Source: Rhizobiaceae bacterium (lineage in GTDB: Bacteria > Pseudomonadota > Alphaproteobacteria > Rhizobiales > Rhizobiaceae). Taken from it: a stretch of DNA of 10,052 nucleotides. This document shows, in pieces, positions 1-6,083 of this stretch. Position 1 is the first letter of the stretch, and every line of letters starts with the position of its first letter. The position numbers were made by a program, and so were the translations under genes. The stretch covers positions 1 through 10,052 of the forward strand of contig JAGWJK010000087.1 in NCBI GenBank assembly GCA_028865845.1. Reading direction: 5' to 3'. A model generated the notes under the pieces. The model worked only from the letters and a program-made list of their open reading frames with translations, made no database searches and was not told the DNA's origin.

Positions 1-74
1 CAGGCATTGTATCCGAGCGTATGAAAACATGCGGTCGCGGCAGCAACGATCTTATCGCGAACAAGGGAAGCCAT
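1..74 (-). CDS. TetR/AcrR-family transcriptional regulator, N-terminal fragment (cut by window edge)
   Basis: Reading the minus strand from the ATG at 72-74 gives an open frame of 24 residues up to the window edge: MASLVRDKIVAAATACFHTL then GYNA. The pattern R-x-x-I-x-x-A-A-x-x-x-F-x-x-x-G-Y-x-A is the first helix and start of the helix-turn-helix domain of TetR-family repressors, which bind palindromic operators and release them on binding a small ligand. The ligand domain lies outside the window. The ribosome binding site is weak (GAGAA about nine bases upstream). A promoter with a palindromic operator in its spacer lies just upstream (104-131), which suggests autorepression. A near copy of that operator sits in front of the MFS-SDR pair (986-2203, 184-954), the likely target genes. 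The family call rests on a short piece but the pattern is characteristic. Confidence 0.72.
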   Translation of the reverse strand, partial: MASLVRDKIVAAATACFHTLGYNA

Positions 75-103
75 GGGAGTTCTCGATTTTTAGGTGCCTG
101 TTA

Positions 104-131
104 CATATAGACGACTGGTCATCTCAATCAA
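104..131 (-). promoter_or_regulatory. Promoter of the tetR gene with TetR-type operator in its spacer
   Basis: On the minus strand TTGATT (126-131) and TATATG (104-109) are separated by 16 bases, a good sigma70-like spacing, and would give a leader of about 20 bases before the ATG at 74. The spacer holds an imperfect 16-bp palindrome, AGACGACTGGTCATCT (plus strand, 109-124), in which six of eight base pairs are symmetric. It matches the operator at 2232-2247 at 13 of 16 positions. Seen: the sequence match and placement. Inferred: binding by the adjacent TetR protein and autorepression. Confidence 0.6.
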
Positions 132-150
132 GATGATCAGCCCGGGATTG

Positions 151-174
151 GCGTCCGCGGAAATCCGCGGACGC
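151..174 (-). terminator. Hairpin downstream of the SDR gene, likely transcription terminator
   Basis: A perfect 10-bp stem, GCGTCCGCGG (151-160) with CCGCGGACGC (165-174), closes a four-base AAAT loop. It lies nine bases after the stop codon of the minus-strand SDR gene and before the tetR promoter. There is no T-run after it on either strand, so it may act as a Rho-associated or 3'-end-stabilising hairpin rather than a classical intrinsic terminator. Confidence 0.5.
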
Positions 175-183
175 GCTGTATGG

Positions 184-954
184 CTAGCTGTGTGGTGGCT
201 GACGCGATCGGCCTTCCAGGAAAGCGTCGTTGAACTGGTTGACGAAGGCATGCTCGGCAGGTCCCGGATTGCCGCGCAGGAACTTCGCGCGTTCGACCAG
301 AACTTCCTCGCTTGCCGCCCCGAGGGCTTCGATCGTCTCCTTGATGAAATCACCAAGCGGCATGGCCCTGGGCTCCTCGCTGCTGTTCAGGAGTTCGGTC
401 TGTACCCATGGCGGCGCGATTTCCAGCACTTCGACCGAAGTATCCTTCAGCTTGTAGCGCTGCGACAGCGTGTAGGAGTGCAGTGCAGCCTTGGTGGCGG
501 AGTAGACGGCGGTCGGCGCCAGCGGCACGAAGCCGAGCACCGAAGTCATGTGGATCACGGTTGCCGCTTTCTGGCTCTTCAGATGTTCGATGAGGGCGGA
601 GGTCAGACGGATCGGTCCGAGCAGATTGGTGGTAACGGTCGAGACCAGCAGACCTTCGTCGACGCCACCCGCCGCATCATCCACCTGCATGATGCCGGCG
701 TTGTTGATCAGCACGTTGAGCTTCGGAAACTCCGCAATCAGCCTCTTGGCGACGGTGTCGATATTTGCTGGATCGGTCACGTCGAGTTCGACCGCCTGCA
801 TGCCGGGGTTGGCCTTGACAGTGTCTTCAAGGTGGCCCTTGCGGCGACCCGAGATGATCACCTGGTTTCCGAGCTTGTGCAGCGCTTCGGCAAGGCCGCG
901 GCCGATGCCGGAGCCGCCGCCGGTGATGAGAATGGTGCTGCCTGTCAGTTTCAT
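184..954 (-). CDS. Short-chain dehydrogenase/reductase, DltE-like (classical SDR)
   Basis: The 256-residue product is a typical classical SDR, a cytoplasmic NAD(P)-dependent oxidoreductase with a Rossmann fold. Visible motifs are the cofactor loop TGGGSGIG (11-18), the NNAG motif (84-87), N110, and the catalytic set S138, Y151 and K155 (YSATK). The proline-rich PPWV after strand six (181-184) and the overall pattern resemble the DltE-like group (COG3967). GRR at 36-38 after the second strand suggests a preference for NADP(H). The start is the ATG at 952-954: it has AAAGGAGA six bases upstream (961-968) and begins directly at the Rossmann strand. A longer frame to 1164 exists but would overlap the upstream pump. 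The gene follows the MFS gene by 31 bp and is probably co-transcribed from the operator-controlled promoter at 2229-2257. Its substrate cannot be told; a carbonyl compound linked to the pump is a guess. Confidence 0.9.
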   Translation of the reverse strand: MKLTGSTILITGGGSGIGRGLAEALHKLGNQVIISGRRKGHLEDTVKANPGMQAVELDVTDPANIDTVAKRLIAEFPKLNVLINNAGIMQVDDAAGGVDEGLLVSTVTTNLLGPIRLTSALIEHLKSQKAATVIHMTSVLGFVPLAPTAVYSATKAALHSYTLSQRYKLKDTSVEVLEIAPPWVQTELLNSSEEPRAMPLGDFIKETIEALGAASEEVLVERAKFLRGNPGPAEHAFVNQFNDAFLEGRSRQPPHS

Positions 955-985
955 GGGTAGTCTCCTTTGGAGGGTATGAATCGGG

Positions 986-2203
986 TTAGCGGGTTTCAGC
1001 AATCGGCCTTCGTGTCGCGGCGAGAGCCGGCGCGAGAAGCAGGACGATGGCGGTGATTTCGAAGGCGGCGCCGACCCAGCCGAGATCGGCGACGGAGCCA
1101 CGGGTGAGAACGACGGAGCCGACGGCAGCTCCTGCCGAGAAGCCGGCATACATGAAGGACGCATTCAGCGAGAGGACGATGGGCGCGAGCGCCGGACCGG
1201 CAATTCCGATCAGCCGGGCGATTTGTGCCGGAAAGAATCCCCAGGCTGTGAGCCCCCAGATCGCAACCGCGACAAGAACGGGCAGGAGTGCCTGCGACGG
1301 TGTGAGGAAGACAGCGCTGGCCGAGAGTGTCAGGAAAGCGAGGCTAAGGAGGATCAGCGCCGGGATCATGACGCGCCAGTGACCGAAACGATCGTTGAGT
1401 GTGCCGCCGCCGAAAACCCCAACCGCCGCTGCAACGCCCCAGAGGAAGACGACGGCGCTGATGCCGTTGCTATTGAGGCCGACCACTTCCGTGAGATAGG
1501 GCGCGATATAGGTCCATGCCGTATAGGCGCCGGTGGCCCAGATCGTCGTGACGAGGAGTGCCAGAAGCACCTCCGGTCGCCGTGCCACGGTTAACCGTTC
1601 ACGAAGGCTCGCAACCTGCATGTGGTCGCCCACGCCCTTGCGCAGCCCGAAAGCCAGGCCGAGGACGGCGGCGATTGCCAGCATTCCGACGCCAAGGAAG
1701 GTGCTGCGCCAGCCAAAGGCATCCCCGATCAGTGATCCGAGAGGCAGGCCGAGCGCGATGGCAACGGTTATGCCGCCGTTGACGATCGCCAGTGCCCGTC
1801 CGCGCCGCTCGGGCGGGACAAGCGTTCCGGCAACGGCGTTGGCATTGGGTGTGTAGAGGCCCGCGGCAAAGGCAAGCAGAATACGCGCCGCCATGATGCT
1901 CCAATAGCCGGTCGACGCCCAGGCGACGATGTTGGCGAGCGCGAAGGCGAGCATCGCGGCGATCAACAGCTTGCGTCGATTGAGGCTCGCCGTCAGCGCC
2001 GTGAGTATCGGTGAGCTGATTGCGAGCGACAACGCAAAGGCTGTCACCAGCTCACCCGCGGTCGAAATCGGAACAGAGAGATCCGAGGCCATTTTCGGCA
2101 GCAGCGGAACGATCATGAAACCTTCGGTGCCGATGGCGAAGGTGCCGAGCGCCAGCCAATAGACTGGTGCCAACGAGGGATGGTGGTTTGGGGGTGTTGT
2201 CAT
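986..2203 (-). CDS. MFS transporter, DHA1/AraJ-like 12-helix efflux pump (third pump)
   Basis: This 405-residue inner-membrane protein has the hydrophobic pattern of 12 helices in two halves, as in proton-driven drug or sugar efflux carriers of the DHA1 family. Helix 1 carries GTEGFMIVPLLPKMASDL (residues 25-42), typical of AraJ-like exporters. The loop between helices 2 and 3 has NRRKLL, lacking the acidic residue of the standard motif A, while the second half keeps a good motif A (GGGTLNDRFGHWR). The ATG at 2201-2203 has TTGGAGA (2211-2217) seven bases upstream. The gene lies 31 bp before the SDR gene in the same direction and is preceded by a promoter with a palindromic operator, so the pair looks like a TetR-repressed efflux-plus-reductase operon. 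Cargo is unknown. Confidence 0.9.
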   Translation of the reverse strand: MTTPPNHHPSLAPVYWLALGTFAIGTEGFMIVPLLPKMASDLSVPISTAGELVTAFALSLAISSPILTALTASLNRRKLLIAAMLAFALANIVAWASTGYWSIMAARILLAFAAGLYTPNANAVAGTLVPPERRGRALAIVNGGITVAIALGLPLGSLIGDAFGWRSTFLGVGMLAIAAVLGLAFGLRKGVGDHMQVASLRERLTVARRPEVLLALLVTTIWATGAYTAWTYIAPYLTEVVGLNSNGISAVVFLWGVAAAVGVFGGGTLNDRFGHWRVMIPALILLSLAFLTLSASAVFLTPSQALLPVLVAVAIWGLTAWGFFPAQIARLIGIAGPALAPIVLSLNASFMYAGFSAGAAVGSVVLTRGSVADLGWVGAAFEITAIVLLLAPALAATRRPIAETR

Positions 2204-2224
2204 CGATCGATCTCCAACTGTGAA

Positions 2225-2254
2225 AAATTAAATACGACCGGTCGTCTTAAATTT
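2225..2254. promoter_or_regulatory. 30-bp near-palindromic operator, TetR type
   Basis: The perfect 12-bp core ACGACCGGTCGT (2234-2245) is extended by A/T-rich arms to a 30-bp inverted repeat in which 13 of 15 pairs are symmetric (only 2230/2249 and 2233/2246 fail). The GACC-GGTC centre with flanking A/T arms is a familiar form for TetR-family operators, including that of NemR. Positions 2232-2247 match the tetR promoter site (109-124) at 13 of 16 bases. It occupies the spacer between the -35 and -10 of the pump promoter, so a bound protein would block RNA polymerase. Confidence 0.7.
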
Positions 2255-2257
2255 CAA
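2229..2257 (-). promoter_or_regulatory. Sigma70-type promoter of the MFS-SDR operon
   Basis: On the minus strand TTGAAA (2252-2257) and TATTTA (2229-2234) are spaced by exactly 17 bases. This predicts a start of transcription near 2222 and a leader of about 20 bases containing the ribosome binding site at 2211-2217. The core operator palindrome fills the spacer. No transcript data are available; the call rests on consensus match, spacing and position. Confidence 0.6.
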
Positions 2258-2329
2258 CAAAGCTGGCCTGAAATTCTTGAGATTCGGTTTAAGATGTTGT
2301 TTTGAAACGTCTATAGCTTTGCCTTGAGA

Positions 2330-2356
2330 CGCCCTCCTTCGCGATGAAGGAGGGCG
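2330..2356 (-). terminator. Strong hairpin between the second and third pump genes
   Basis: A perfect 11-bp stem, CGCCCTCCTTC (2330-2340) with GAAGGAGGGCG (2346-2356), closes a five-base loop GCGAT. It lies 24 bases after the stop codon of the second MFS gene. Together with the separate promoter at 2229-2257 it marks a transcription-unit boundary. It has no T-run on the minus strand, so the termination mechanism is uncertain. Confidence 0.55.
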
Positions 2357-2380
2357 CCGTTTGGGAGTGAGGCCGACCTC

Positions 2381-3604
2381 TCAGGCCGTATGCTTGGCGG
2401 GTAAGCGCATCGTGCCGCTGAAGAAGGCGAGAACTGCGAAGGCGGCTGCGGCAGCGAGACCGCCGGCGATCATGACGCTCGGGAGCCCCAGTCGATCGAC
2501 GACGATGCCGCCGGCAAGAGAGCCGAGCGCAATCGAGATCTGGAAATTGGCAACGAACAAGGCCATGCCGCCCTCCTGAACATCCGGTGCTGACTTTGCC
2601 ATCCAGATCTGCAGCGCGACCGGCATGGCGCCGTAGGCAAGACCCCAGACTGCGAGAACCAGGATCACGGCAGCCTGCGAAGTGCCCAGAGCCGGCAATG
2701 CCAGAACCGGAGCCGCCAACAGCACGATCGTCGCAGCGAATGTCCGCTTGACGTTTCGTCCTGCACCGGCGCCCCCGAGGAAATTGCCGAGCAGGCCGAT
2801 CAGTGTGTAGCCAAGCAGGAGCGACGAAATGGTCTTGCCGCCAAAACCGCTTATCTGCGCCAGGAACGGTGTGATGTAGGTGTAGCTGGCGAACTGGCCG
2901 CACAGCACCAGGAACATGGCGATCAATCCGACGCGGCCGTTCCGGGTTCTTATGATGCCGTAGAGATCACTTACGCGAACGCTCTGCTGGACCCGCAGTG
3001 GCGGCAGCAGGATCAGTTGCGCAATCAGCGACAGCACCGATAGCGCAAGCGATGCGCCGAAGGCTGCGCGCCAGCCGAGGGTGTCGCCGATCAAAGCGCC
3101 GGCGGGGCCGCCGATCAGCATGCCGATGGAGACGCCGGCAAAGATGATCGCCGTGGCCTGGCCGATCGATTTTTCCGCGACAAACCGGCCGCCAAGGCCG
3201 GCGCCGATTGCCCAGAAGCCGCCGAGGCCAATGCCGAAGAGGATGCGTCCGACGATGAGTATCGGAAAGTTCGGCGCGATCATCGCGATCAGGTTGGAGG
3301 CGATCAGCAATGCGCCGAGCGCCCAGAGAACCAGGCGTCGGTCATGGTCGCCGACGGCGACGGTGACGACCGGCGCGGCAATCGCCGCCAACAGCCCAGG
3401 GGCTGCCACCATGTAGCCGGCGGTGCCTTCGGTAACGTCGAGACTCCCGCTGATATAGCGCAGCAGCCCGACGGGTAGGAATTCGGTGGTACAGAAGACG
3501 GAGGCGCTGAGCGCCACGGAAAGCACGGCTAGCCAGGCATTTGCCGTGGAATTGTCTGCAGGAAGGGCCGGGTTCTCGGCCGCTGATTGAGCTTGCGTAG
3601 ACAT
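2381..3604 (-). CDS. MFS transporter, DHA1-type 12-helix efflux pump (second pump)
   Basis: This 407-residue membrane protein has a polar N-terminus of about 20 residues followed by 12 predicted helices. Helix 1 contains VFCTTEFLPVGLL, a pattern found in sugar and nucleoside exporters of the AraJ/NepI/YdhP-like branch of the MFS. Helices 4 and 5 carry GRILFGIGLGGFWAIGAG and GGPAGALIGDTLGWRAAF, matching the branch's usual G-x-x-x-G-x-x-x-GWR pattern. The motif A loop reads VGDHDRRLVL. The start at 3602-3604 is preferred over an ATG at 3637 because AGGAG (3612-3616) sits seven bases before it; the upstream ATG would only add 11 residues. It follows the first pump by 69 bp with no clear terminator between them, so the two may be co-transcribed. 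Neighbouring pumps are clearly homologous but too different to be recent duplicates. Confidence 0.88.
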   Translation of the reverse strand: MSTQAQSAAENPALPADNSTANAWLAVLSVALSASVFCTTEFLPVGLLRYISGSLDVTEGTAGYMVAAPGLLAAIAAPVVTVAVGDHDRRLVLWALGALLIASNLIAMIAPNFPILIVGRILFGIGLGGFWAIGAGLGGRFVAEKSIGQATAIIFAGVSIGMLIGGPAGALIGDTLGWRAAFGASLALSVLSLIAQLILLPPLRVQQSVRVSDLYGIIRTRNGRVGLIAMFLVLCGQFASYTYITPFLAQISGFGGKTISSLLLGYTLIGLLGNFLGGAGAGRNVKRTFAATIVLLAAPVLALPALGTSQAAVILVLAVWGLAYGAMPVALQIWMAKSAPDVQEGGMALFVANFQISIALGSLAGGIVVDRLGLPSVMIAGGLAAAAAFAVLAFFSGTMRLPAKHTA

Positions 3605-3673
3605 GTGAATGCTCCTGAGCCGGTGGGCTGACCGCATTTGGTCGCGTGGCCGGCGTTTCGGGTGAGGGAAAAA

Positions 3674-4948
3674 TTAGATCCGGGCGGATGGAAAGCCGCT
3701 TTCGCGGGCACTCCAGGCAATCGCGAGTGCTGGAACAAGCAGGGCAAGCAGCGACCAGGGCAGCGATGCCGCGCCGAAATCCTGCAGGAGGAAACCGCCG
3801 ATCGATCCGCCGCCGGCAATGGCAAGGTTCCAGGCGGTGACGATCATCGATTGGGCGACGTCGGCGGCATCGCCCGAGGTCTTCGCCGACGCGGTCTGGA
3901 ACAGCGTGGCCGCGCCACCAAACGTCAGGCCCCAGGCAATCATGCCAGCGAATACCACGGCCGGGACACCGTTCCACATCGCCAGCGCGGTCGCGGTCAG
4001 AGCGAAACCTAACGTGCTGATCAGTACGAGTTCACGCAGCCAACGATCGATCAGTGCTCCGACGACCCAGATACCGGCAAGAGCGGCGATACCGAAGCCC
4101 AGCAGCGCGACGTCGACACTGCTTTCCAGCCCCGAGAGGGCGAGGAACGCGGCGATGTAGGTGTAAAGGACATTGCACGCGAGTACGAAGGCAAGCGTCA
4201 CGATGAGCACGGATTTGAGGCCAGGGATCGCCAACACCTTGCCAAGTGGAAGCCGCTGTCCGGCCGACTGCCCGGCAAAATCCGGCACCTTCAGCAGCGT
4301 CCAGCCAATCAGACCCAATGTGGCAACGCTCATCAGGCCGAAAGTCAATCGCCAGCCGAGCGCGATGCCGAGATAGGTGCCCGCCGGAATGCCGATCGAC
4401 AGTGCCAGCGGTGTTCCGACCATGGCAACGGCGATGGCGCGTCCTTTCAGATGATCCGGCACCATGCGCGCGGCGTAGCCGGCAAGCAATGCCCAGAGCA
4501 GGCCGGCGGAGACTCCGGCAAAGAAGCGCGCCGCAAGCGTCAGGCCATAGCTCGATGAAGCCGCGGTGATGATATTGGCGACGGCGAAACCGGCGATTGC
4601 CGTGAGCAATAACGGTCTGCGCCGCCAGCCGCGTGTCAGCGTTGTGAGCGGAATAGCCGCGACGAAGGAGCCGATGGCGTAAATCGTCACCATCTGGCCG
4701 ACCAGCGATTGCGAAATACCGAGGTCGCCGCCGATCTGTGGCAATAGGCCGGCTGGCAGAGCCTCCGTCAGAATGGTGATGAAGCCGGCCATGGCGAAGG
4801 GCAGCAGCGCTGCCATCGGCAGATTGCGTTTGGTCGCCGTTGCGGTCGCCGGCTCCGCAACACGTTGATCGTGTGAAGATATTTCCTGCGGTATTTCGCG
4901 GGAGGCCGAGGAGGTGTTTTCCTGGACTCTCTTCAATGAAATGATCAT
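3674..4948 (-). CDS. MFS transporter, DHA1/AraJ-like 12-helix efflux pump (first pump)
   Basis: The 424-residue product is a 12-helix MFS exporter with an unusually long polar N-terminal tail of about 45 residues before helix 1. Helix 1 reads PFAMAGFITILTEALPAGLLPQIGGDL in style (about residues 51-77), a close cousin of the third pump. The motif A loop is TRGWRRRPLLL and helix 5 has LSIGIPAGTYLGIALGWRLTF-like sequence. A second-half motif A is weak (GALIDRW). The ATG at 4946-4948 has GGAGA (4955-4959) six bases upstream. That site is one arm of an 11-bp inverted repeat (4955-4965 with 5014-5024), so translation may be gated. The start could be internal, which would remove the tail, but the next in-frame ATG falls just before helix 1 and has no obvious ribosome binding site. 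LysR is encoded 121 bp upstream on the same strand. Cargo is unknown. Confidence 0.88.
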   Translation of the reverse strand: MIISLKRVQENTSSASREIPQEISSHDQRVAEPATATATKRNLPMAALLPFAMAGFITILTEALPAGLLPQIGGDLGISQSLVGQMVTIYAIGSFVAAIPLTTLTRGWRRRPLLLTAIAGFAVANIITAASSSYGLTLAARFFAGVSAGLLWALLAGYAARMVPDHLKGRAIAVAMVGTPLALSIGIPAGTYLGIALGWRLTFGLMSVATLGLIGWTLLKVPDFAGQSAGQRLPLGKVLAIPGLKSVLIVTLAFVLACNVLYTYIAAFLALSGLESSVDVALLGFGIAALAGIWVVGALIDRWLRELVLISTLGFALTATALAMWNGVPAVVFAGMIAWGLTFGGAATLFQTASAKTSGDAADVAQSMIVTAWNLAIAGGGSIGGFLLQDFGAASLPWSLLALLVPALAIAWSARESGFPSARI

Positions 4949-4954
4949 TGCGGC

Positions 4955-5024
4955 TCTCCAGTCGCTGTTCGTTTTTGGCCGTGAGGCCTCTCGCCGTCTG
5001 AAATAGACGTCGGGCGACTGGAGA
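4955..5024 (-). promoter_or_regulatory. Structured leader of the first pump gene that can sequester its ribosome binding site
   Basis: TCTCCAGTCGC (4955-4965) and GCGACTGGAGA (5014-5024) form a perfect 11-bp inverted repeat 48 bases apart. In the minus-strand RNA the downstream arm holds the GGAGA ribosome binding site, six bases from the ATG at 4948, and the upstream arm is an exact anti-Shine-Dalgarno. Inside the loop is a second small hairpin, CGTCT (4995-4999) with AGACG (5005-5009). The complementarity is seen directly; translational control by an antibiotic, metabolite or protein is inference. The inner repeat could also be a protein-binding site on DNA. Confidence 0.45.
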
Positions 5025-5050
5025 AAAATGGGCTGTTGTTCTGATCACTT

Positions 5051-5066
5051 CGGACTAAAAAGTCCG
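5051..5066. promoter_or_regulatory. Perfect inverted repeat after lysR: hairpin/terminator or LysR-type site
   Basis: CGGACT (5051-5056) and AGTCCG (5061-5066) form a perfect 6-bp palindrome around AAAA, three bases past the lysR stop codon. It could be a short terminator hairpin, but no T-run follows on the minus strand. Its GGAC-N6-GTCC core and the following G match 12 of 15 bases of 5986-6000 on the other side of lysR, so it may instead be an operator for that regulator in front of the first pump gene. Confidence 0.4.
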
Positions 5067-5069
5067 CAA

Positions 5070-5966
5070 TTAGCGATCCGTATCGCGAAACAGCTTCTTG
5101 GCCATGAAATCAACGAAGGCTTCCACCTTTGGCGAAGCGTGGCGGTTGGCCGGCCACATGATGCGAAACGGGCGGCTGTTGCGCAGGAATTCTTCGAGCA
5201 CGGGAACCAGCCTGCCGCTCTCGATCTGCTGGCGCACGGTAAAGAGCGGCACGCAGGCAAGGCCCAAGCCCTGTTCGGCGAAATTGATCAGCGGATCGAG
5301 CGTATTGGCGGTCACGGCGCTCGGCAGCTCGATGTCGACGGGCACGCCTTCGCGCGTCAGCGGCCAGGGCTCGAGCTTGCCCGTCGATGGGAAGCGATGC
5401 TGCATGAGGGCATGGCCGAGAAGATCCTCCGGAACGGCGGGTATGCCGAACTGCCTGAAATAGCCGGGAGAGCCGACGATCTTATGGGAAAAAGTACCGA
5501 GCATGCGGGTCTTCAGACGAGAGTCGCTCGCCTCGCCTGTGCGCAACACTGCATCGAAGCCTTCCTCGATGACGTCCACAAGCCGGTCGCTATAGTCGAG
5601 TTCGAGCTGGATCTCGGGATAGGCACGAATGAATTCGCCGATCACGGGTAAAAGCAACGTGCCGATGAGCGGCAGCCCGACGCGCAGCTTGCCGCGCGGC
5701 GCGGCCATGGTGCGGGCGATCTCCATCTCCGCTGCCTCGACCTCGTCGAAGATGCGCTTGCAGCGACCGAGGAAGATGGCGCCCTCGGCCGTCAGCGTGA
5801 TGCTGCGCGTGCTGCGATGAAAGAGACGCACGCCCAGCCGGTCCTCCAGACGGGATATCGCCTTGCCGACAGCCGAAGGCGAAACCCCGAGCTGCTGCGC
5901 CGCGACGGTGAAGCTTCGGGTTTCGGCCGCCTGAACGAAGACACCGAGGGATCCGAGACTGTCCAC
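5070..5966 (-). CDS. LysR-family transcriptional regulator
   Basis: The 298-residue product is a full-length LTTR. Residues 1-60 form the winged helix-turn-helix domain, with SFTVAAQQLGVSPSAVGKAI (18-37) followed by SRLEDRLGVRLFHRSTRSITLTAEG. A linker helix follows, then the periplasmic-binding-protein-like effector domain from about residue 93 (KLRVGLPLIG) to the end. The start is a GTG (5964-5966) with a very strong GGAGGTGA (5973-5980) six bases upstream. The gene diverges from the ene-reductase gene across 117 bp, the classical arrangement in which a LysR protein activates the neighbour and represses itself. The closely resembling YafC-like LTTRs often accompany reductases and pumps. The effector is unknown; an electrophile or quinone would fit the target but is inference. 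It may also govern the pump genes downstream on its own strand. Confidence 0.93.
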   Translation of the reverse strand: MDSLGSLGVFVQAAETRSFTVAAQQLGVSPSAVGKAISRLEDRLGVRLFHRSTRSITLTAEGAIFLGRCKRIFDEVEAAEMEIARTMAAPRGKLRVGLPLIGTLLLPVIGEFIRAYPEIQLELDYSDRLVDVIEEGFDAVLRTGEASDSRLKTRMLGTFSHKIVGSPGYFRQFGIPAVPEDLLGHALMQHRFPSTGKLEPWPLTREGVPVDIELPSAVTANTLDPLINFAEQGLGLACVPLFTVRQQIESGRLVPVLEEFLRNSRPFRIMWPANRHASPKVEAFVDFMAKKLFRDTDR

Positions 5967-5985
5967 CGATCGTCACCTCCATTAA

Positions 5986-6001
5986 GGACGGAAATGTCCG
6001 T
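5986..6001. promoter_or_regulatory. Inverted repeat in the lysR/ene-reductase divergent region, candidate LysR site
   Basis: GGAC-N6-GTCC spans 5986-5999, and an overlapping repeat ACGGA-AATG-TCCGT spans 5988-6001. It lies 20 bases upstream of the lysR start and just before the predicted -35 of the ene-reductase promoter, where an LTTR would bind. A second palindrome, TGTTTGAAACA (6004-6014), adjoins it and overlaps that -35. The same GGAC-N6-GTCC form recurs at 5052-5065. Binding is inferred from position and symmetry. Confidence 0.45.
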
Positions 6002-6006
6002 TGTGT

Positions 6007-6034
6007 TTGAAACAGTAGCCTGATTTTCTATCGG
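6007..6034 (+). promoter_or_regulatory. Predicted promoter of the ene-reductase gene
   Basis: TTGAAA (6007-6012) and TATCGG (6029-6034) are 16 bases apart, giving a predicted transcription start about 45 bases before the ATG at 6084. The -35 is part of the palindrome TGTTTGAAACA, so a regulator binding there would touch polymerase. The -10 is only a fair match; CTATCT at 6045-6050 is an alternative. Confidence 0.35.
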
Positions 6035-6083
6035 CTGCGAGTGGCTATCTGTTTGTCATCATCCAACTCATGGAGAGACTGAC

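Noticed and set aside
94..960. Long plus-strand open frame of 288 codons opposite the SDR gene
   Set aside because: It is the complement of a gene with clear SDR motifs, its sequence resembles no family and is rich in Arg, Gly, His and Asp as expected of an antisense frame in high-GC DNA, and it would start inside the tetR operator region.
3630..3643. GACC-N6-GGTC inverted repeat between the first and second pump genes
   Set aside because: The arms are only four bases long and the half-sites lack the flanking bases shared by the two TetR-type operators, so chance is the better explanation.
4032..5048. Minus-strand open frame starting at a GTG in the first pump's leader and running through the pump in another frame
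   Set aside because: I considered it as a leader peptide for translational attenuation, but it has no stop before the pump, no good ribosome binding site and no recognisable protein content.
5028..5651. Plus-strand open frame opposite the 3' part of lysR
   Set aside because: It is antisense to an unambiguous LysR effector domain, without a family pattern of its own.
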